Below, piece by piece: positions 59,906-64,000 of a stretch of DNA of 64,000 nucleotides. The stretch spans positions 76,759,281 to 76,823,280 of the forward strand of contig NC_082699.1 of assembly GCF_949987515.2 (NCBI RefSeq), written 5' to 3'. The position numbers were made by a program, and so were the translations under genes. Below the pieces are notes generated by a model. It saw nothing but the letters and a program-made list of their open reading frames with translations, was not told the DNA's origin and did not search any database. This DNA comes from Delphinus delphis. Lineage: Eukaryota > Chordata > Mammalia > Artiodactyla > Delphinidae. Numbering within the stretch: the first letter of the stretch is position 1; each line of letters opens with the position of its first letter.

Positions 59906-61495
59906 GGACAGAGTGGTGTGGATGGAAAGAAGTGCTCCGATCCCAGCTCTGGGGCTAACTGGGTATCTCAAAAGCCAAACAGGTTGGTTCACTCCTATGT
60001 AAAGAATCTAGTAGACCAATGGCATGACAGCACCTTCCACCCAGGATGGATGTCACAAAGATCAAACTGGGATGGTCTCTAGAAAGCATGGCACTCAGAG
60101 CTGCTGGGCTAACCGGTACCACTGCCTACCTTCCTTTTGTCTTTGATGGAGGGGATGGGTTGAGATCTCCTAGTTGGAAAGCATTCAAGTGAGAGTCCAA
60201 AATCCCTTTGAGTATCTATGTGGCATGTTGATTTCTAGACCCCCACCAGGGACCACGTGGCAGGCCAACCTCCTGTGATGCTGGTGGAACGTGGCTCTTC
60301 TTCAGCTCATTCCAACGTAAGTTGGGGCCCAAATTCAAACAACCTGGTGAGATTTCTTCCCCCTCCCTGAGTGGGTATGGTCAACTGGAAGAAAGGTGTG
60401 GGAAACCTGGGCTGAAAGAAAGAAATCATCAGCTGTGAAGGGGGAAGAGAGACCTGGGTCCGAGATGCTGAGAAGTCCAGCAACGAGGACTGTTTGGAGG
60501 GTGTGACAGCAGTGACGAAGCAGCAGGATAAACAAGTGGGAAGACCTAAGTTCTGGCTGTGGGGCCTCAGAGTCATGTCCAGCCTTTCTGGACCTCGATT
60601 TCCTTTCCTGAAGATGAGGGACCTCAGCAAGGTGACTCAGACTAAGCTTCCCCCTGGCTTTTGAGGATTCCAATGCTGATGGGGTGGGCCAAGCTCTAGC
60701 TGGAGATGCCCCAGGCCTGCTTTATCAAGAGACGAGAACCCTGGAGAACTCCTGGCTCAGTGCCCCCATCAGAGCACCTCACTGGAGGCACCTAGAGGAC
60801 TCCTTGGCCAGACAGCATGGTAGGGAAGAGCTCGAGCATCTGAGAAAAAGAAGGACATCACAAGGGGAGCAAACCGAGGTTCCCCTCCACCCCCGAACGC
60901 TCTGAGCATAAACAAGGATGTTTACCTTTGGAACAGAAGACTCGGTACGTGTCCTTCAGGGGCTGAGCTGGTAGCAAAGGGCAGGGGGTTGGGGGGGGGG
61001 GCTAGGATATGGAACCAAGAGAAATTCCAAGTTGCTTCAGACACTTAAGTTGGTGGTCATCCCGCAAACAGGAAAGACTTCATCTTACCATCCTTAATCC
61101 TACAAAGAAGAGTCAGCTCTGTGGGAAGAGAGATTATGGGATGTTTTCTAAACTTCCCTGCGAAGGGAGGAGCTCCCTGTCACTGGAAGCATTCAAGCAG
61201 AAGTAGGTCACTTTATGACCACTGTACATGGTGAGGGGAACAGTTCTGAGTGAAGGGTTGAACCCGTGTACCTCTGACTCTAAAAGCCTGGTACACTTAG
61301 CTGTGGAGAAAGACGCAGGTTCCCTCATCTGAGGGCTGAATGAGGGTGCCATAGTGTGGTGGGGTCACAGCTCCTTGGACCCTTTTGGGGTCCGGACCGA
61401 GACTAATGTCTCAGTTCTAGCAAAGACCAGCTCTCTGACGTTGAGCAAATCACTCACCCTCTCAGTGCCTCTCTCTCTTTTATAGATCAAAGATT
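59906..61495 (+). mobile_element. Three MIR fragments in otherwise unique DNA
   Basis: MIR-like text in sense at about 59930-60080 (CGATCCCAGCTCTGGGGC), 60530-60640 (TTTCTGGACCTCGATTTCC) and 61400-61490 (CTGACGTTGAGCAAATCACTCACCC). A G-rich run lies at 60984-61001. On the KCNK9 strand these are antisense. Confidence 0.55.
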
Positions 61496-61499
61496 ATCC

Positions 61500-63100
61500 G
61501 CGCCTGGGCAGCCCAGCCAAAGCCCATTGCTGTCCAAGAGCTGGAAGAATTTGAAAAAGGGAAGTGAGGATGGCTGATTTTTAGAAATGGCCGAGACAGT
61601 GATGAGGGAAATGAAGGTCCCCCCGTGAATCTGCAGGTGAGACTTTGCTTTATTCCTGTCTTGGAAAGGGCCTCCAATGTGTGCTATGTTCTATAGCCCC
61701 GCCCCCCAAGGATGTTAGCAGGCCTTCCCTTTGGGGTCATCCCCTATTGAGAGTGGGGAGGAATTTCTCCATTATTCAGAAAAAGAATCACCCCGAGACT
61801 GACAAGTTCCCAGCAGGCCAAGACGCAGCTCCTTGCCTCCAAACTCTTCCTGAGACCAACATCAACATTCCCTTATTTACAAATCAAATGCAGTTAGAGA
61901 CAATCTTTCTTAAAATACATTATATATATTCTTTAAAATGAGGAATGCCCTGTCGTTTTTCATTAGGAAAAGAAACCACGTCCACTTACCAATACCCATT
62001 CTCACCCAAGCATCCCGAACTGTAGTTCTTACTCATGTAGGTAGATGCTACACAAGTCATCATCATCACACAAATAAGAGAGAATAAGATACTCTGTGGT
62101 TGCAACAGTTTTCCAGTTTCCCCAACACGTCCAGTTACACGGAAAATCGTTGGAACTAGAGGTGGTGAAATTAAAAATGTCTCTGATAAATTAATATTAT
62201 TGGCTTTTGATTATTCCATTGCTAGTTTTGTTTTCTTGTGTTGATAACGCATACCAGTTTAACAAAGTGCATGCTTGTTTAAAAAATTTTTGAACTGGCA
62301 AGCTAAAATGATCCGTGTCGGCTTGCCCACCCACCCCCTAAAAAGAAGTTAATATAATTTAGAATCTAGCATTTTTAAAAATGTGGTCATGACGTATCTG
62401 GGATAAAGATTGCTTGTGGAACATGCATGATTTGGCAAGATGACAAATCAGAAACCTCGTGGGTTTTGTTTGTTTTCCCGTTTTGTTTGGAAGCGGCCGA
62501 AAGCAGGCTATTAACAAAATTGTGTGACGGAGAAGAAGGATGAATACCTGATACTTTCCATTCTGTCACATCAGAAGCACACTGGTGTGTGCACTCATTC
62601 ACACACACTCAGACCACACACATTCGGCCACCCACTGCTTGGGGAGGAAAAGAGAAAGGAGTTGGGTCAGAGACACCACTGTGGGTGGGCACTCGAGGCT
62701 CTCAGCCGCGTGTGCAACTTTGGGTCAGGTATCCTCTGGGCTCTGTCTCCTTGTCTGGGTCTCACACCTGTCCTGGGAAAGCCACCCCAGAGGTGGGGCG
62801 GGCTGGGGAGAAATGTAAGGCATACTTTGCTGGGAAGAAGGAAGAAATCCATGCTTCATGCTCAGATGCGAGTTTCACAGGAAGACGGGCCTTTCCTTTT
62901 TTCCCTTTGGCCTGCTCTGTCTCGCTGGGAAGGTGGGGAAGAAATGAAACCAAGAAAGAGGGAAGGAGAGAAAGAAAAAATGATGACAATAATCATAACA
63001 ATAAAGGATATAACCATAATCAATAAATAAGACAAGGTGGGCCAATGAGACTTAACGTCAGCTATGACAAATGACTTGTTTGTGTTTCCCTCCCCAGACC
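61500..63100 (-). other. KCNK9: KCNK9 3' UTR / immediate downstream flank
   Basis: This sequence lies directly 3' of the KCNK9 stop codon on the minus strand, so at least its upper part should be 3' UTR. It contains a GA-rich stretch (62940-63000), an AT-rich, repeat-poor block (about 62160-62520) and the first clear minus-strand AATAAA at 61654-61649. I see no interspersed repeat in 61880-62530. The real transcript end cannot be fixed from sequence alone. Confidence 0.6.
61649..61654 (-). promoter_or_regulatory. Candidate proximal KCNK9 poly(A) signal (AATAAA)
   Basis: TTTATT on the plus strand reads AATAAA on the KCNK9 strand, about 1.45 kb after the stop codon. A CA dinucleotide follows within 15-20 bases, but the downstream GU-rich element is weak. 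Confidence 0.35.

Positions 63101-64000
<900 letters not shown>

Noticed and set aside
61980..62000. Minus-strand splice donor (GTAAGTG) inside the KCNK9 3' UTR
   Set aside because: Good donor match but no paired exon or acceptor could be argued, and splicing more than about 1 kb after the stop would be unusual.
62524..63030. 168-codon plus-strand open frame beside KCNK9
   Set aside because: Lies antisense to the KCNK9 3' UTR and ends in a GA/AT-rich repeat; no domain.

Overview
The window is mammalian nuclear DNA, and the repeats point to a cetacean (whale or dolphin). Four tRNA-derived SINEs have the 'GCTTCCCTGGTGGC…' head and 'GTACCGCAAAA' tail of the CHR family, which is typical of whales and hippos and their close relatives. 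They sit beside young L1 3' ends of cetartiodactyl type and the usual ancient eutherian background (MIR, L2, MER5A, MER20, Tigger, old L1M and LTR remnants). There are no prokaryotic features, operons, CRISPR arrays or tRNA genes.

Only one protein-coding gene can be supported. It is the last coding exon of KCNK9 (TASK-3, a two-pore-domain acid-sensitive K+ channel) on the minus strand at 63101-63942. The splice acceptor and 58 bases of the preceding intron lie at the right edge. The first exon, with the start codon, M1 and most of the first pore helix, is outside the window. Because the gene is on the minus strand, everything left of 63101 is its 3' UTR and downstream intergenic DNA. From memory, the next gene on this side in human is COL22A1, far away.

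Layout. 1-5 kb: unique sequence, an antisense L1 interrupted by a CHR SINE, and more old L1. 5-13 kb: mostly unique, with a second CHR SINE, an L2 piece and an L1M 3' end. 13-22 kb: a young L1 3' end, a palindromic DNA element, a complete Tigger-like transposon, and a long stretch of old antisense L1 with an oppositely oriented L1 block inside it. 22-26 kb: AT-rich, apparently unique. 26-30.5 kb: a CHR SINE nested in MER20, a G-quadruplex-prone tract, MLT1-like and MLT2-like LTR material and a fourth CHR SINE. 30-41 kb: mixed unique DNA, L1M pieces, a MER20 with target duplications and two young 5'-truncated L1s with clear target duplications. One of these carries what looks like a 3' transduction. 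41-53 kb: GC-richer, with MIR/L2, a broken retroviral protease remnant, a probable gammaretrovirus-like LTR, a purine tract and a hAT element with 8-bp duplications. 53-63 kb: mainly unique DNA, including a convincing minus-strand polyadenylation-site block near 53.2 kb that could be a distal KCNK9 end.

I found no new multi-gene system. The observations most worth following are the 53.2 kb poly(A) block, the L1 3' transduction at 39.65-40.45 kb, the inverted L1M blocks near 20.4-21.1 kb, and several short regulatory-looking motifs. Repeat family names are given from memory of consensus sequences and boundaries are approximate unless target duplications fix them.
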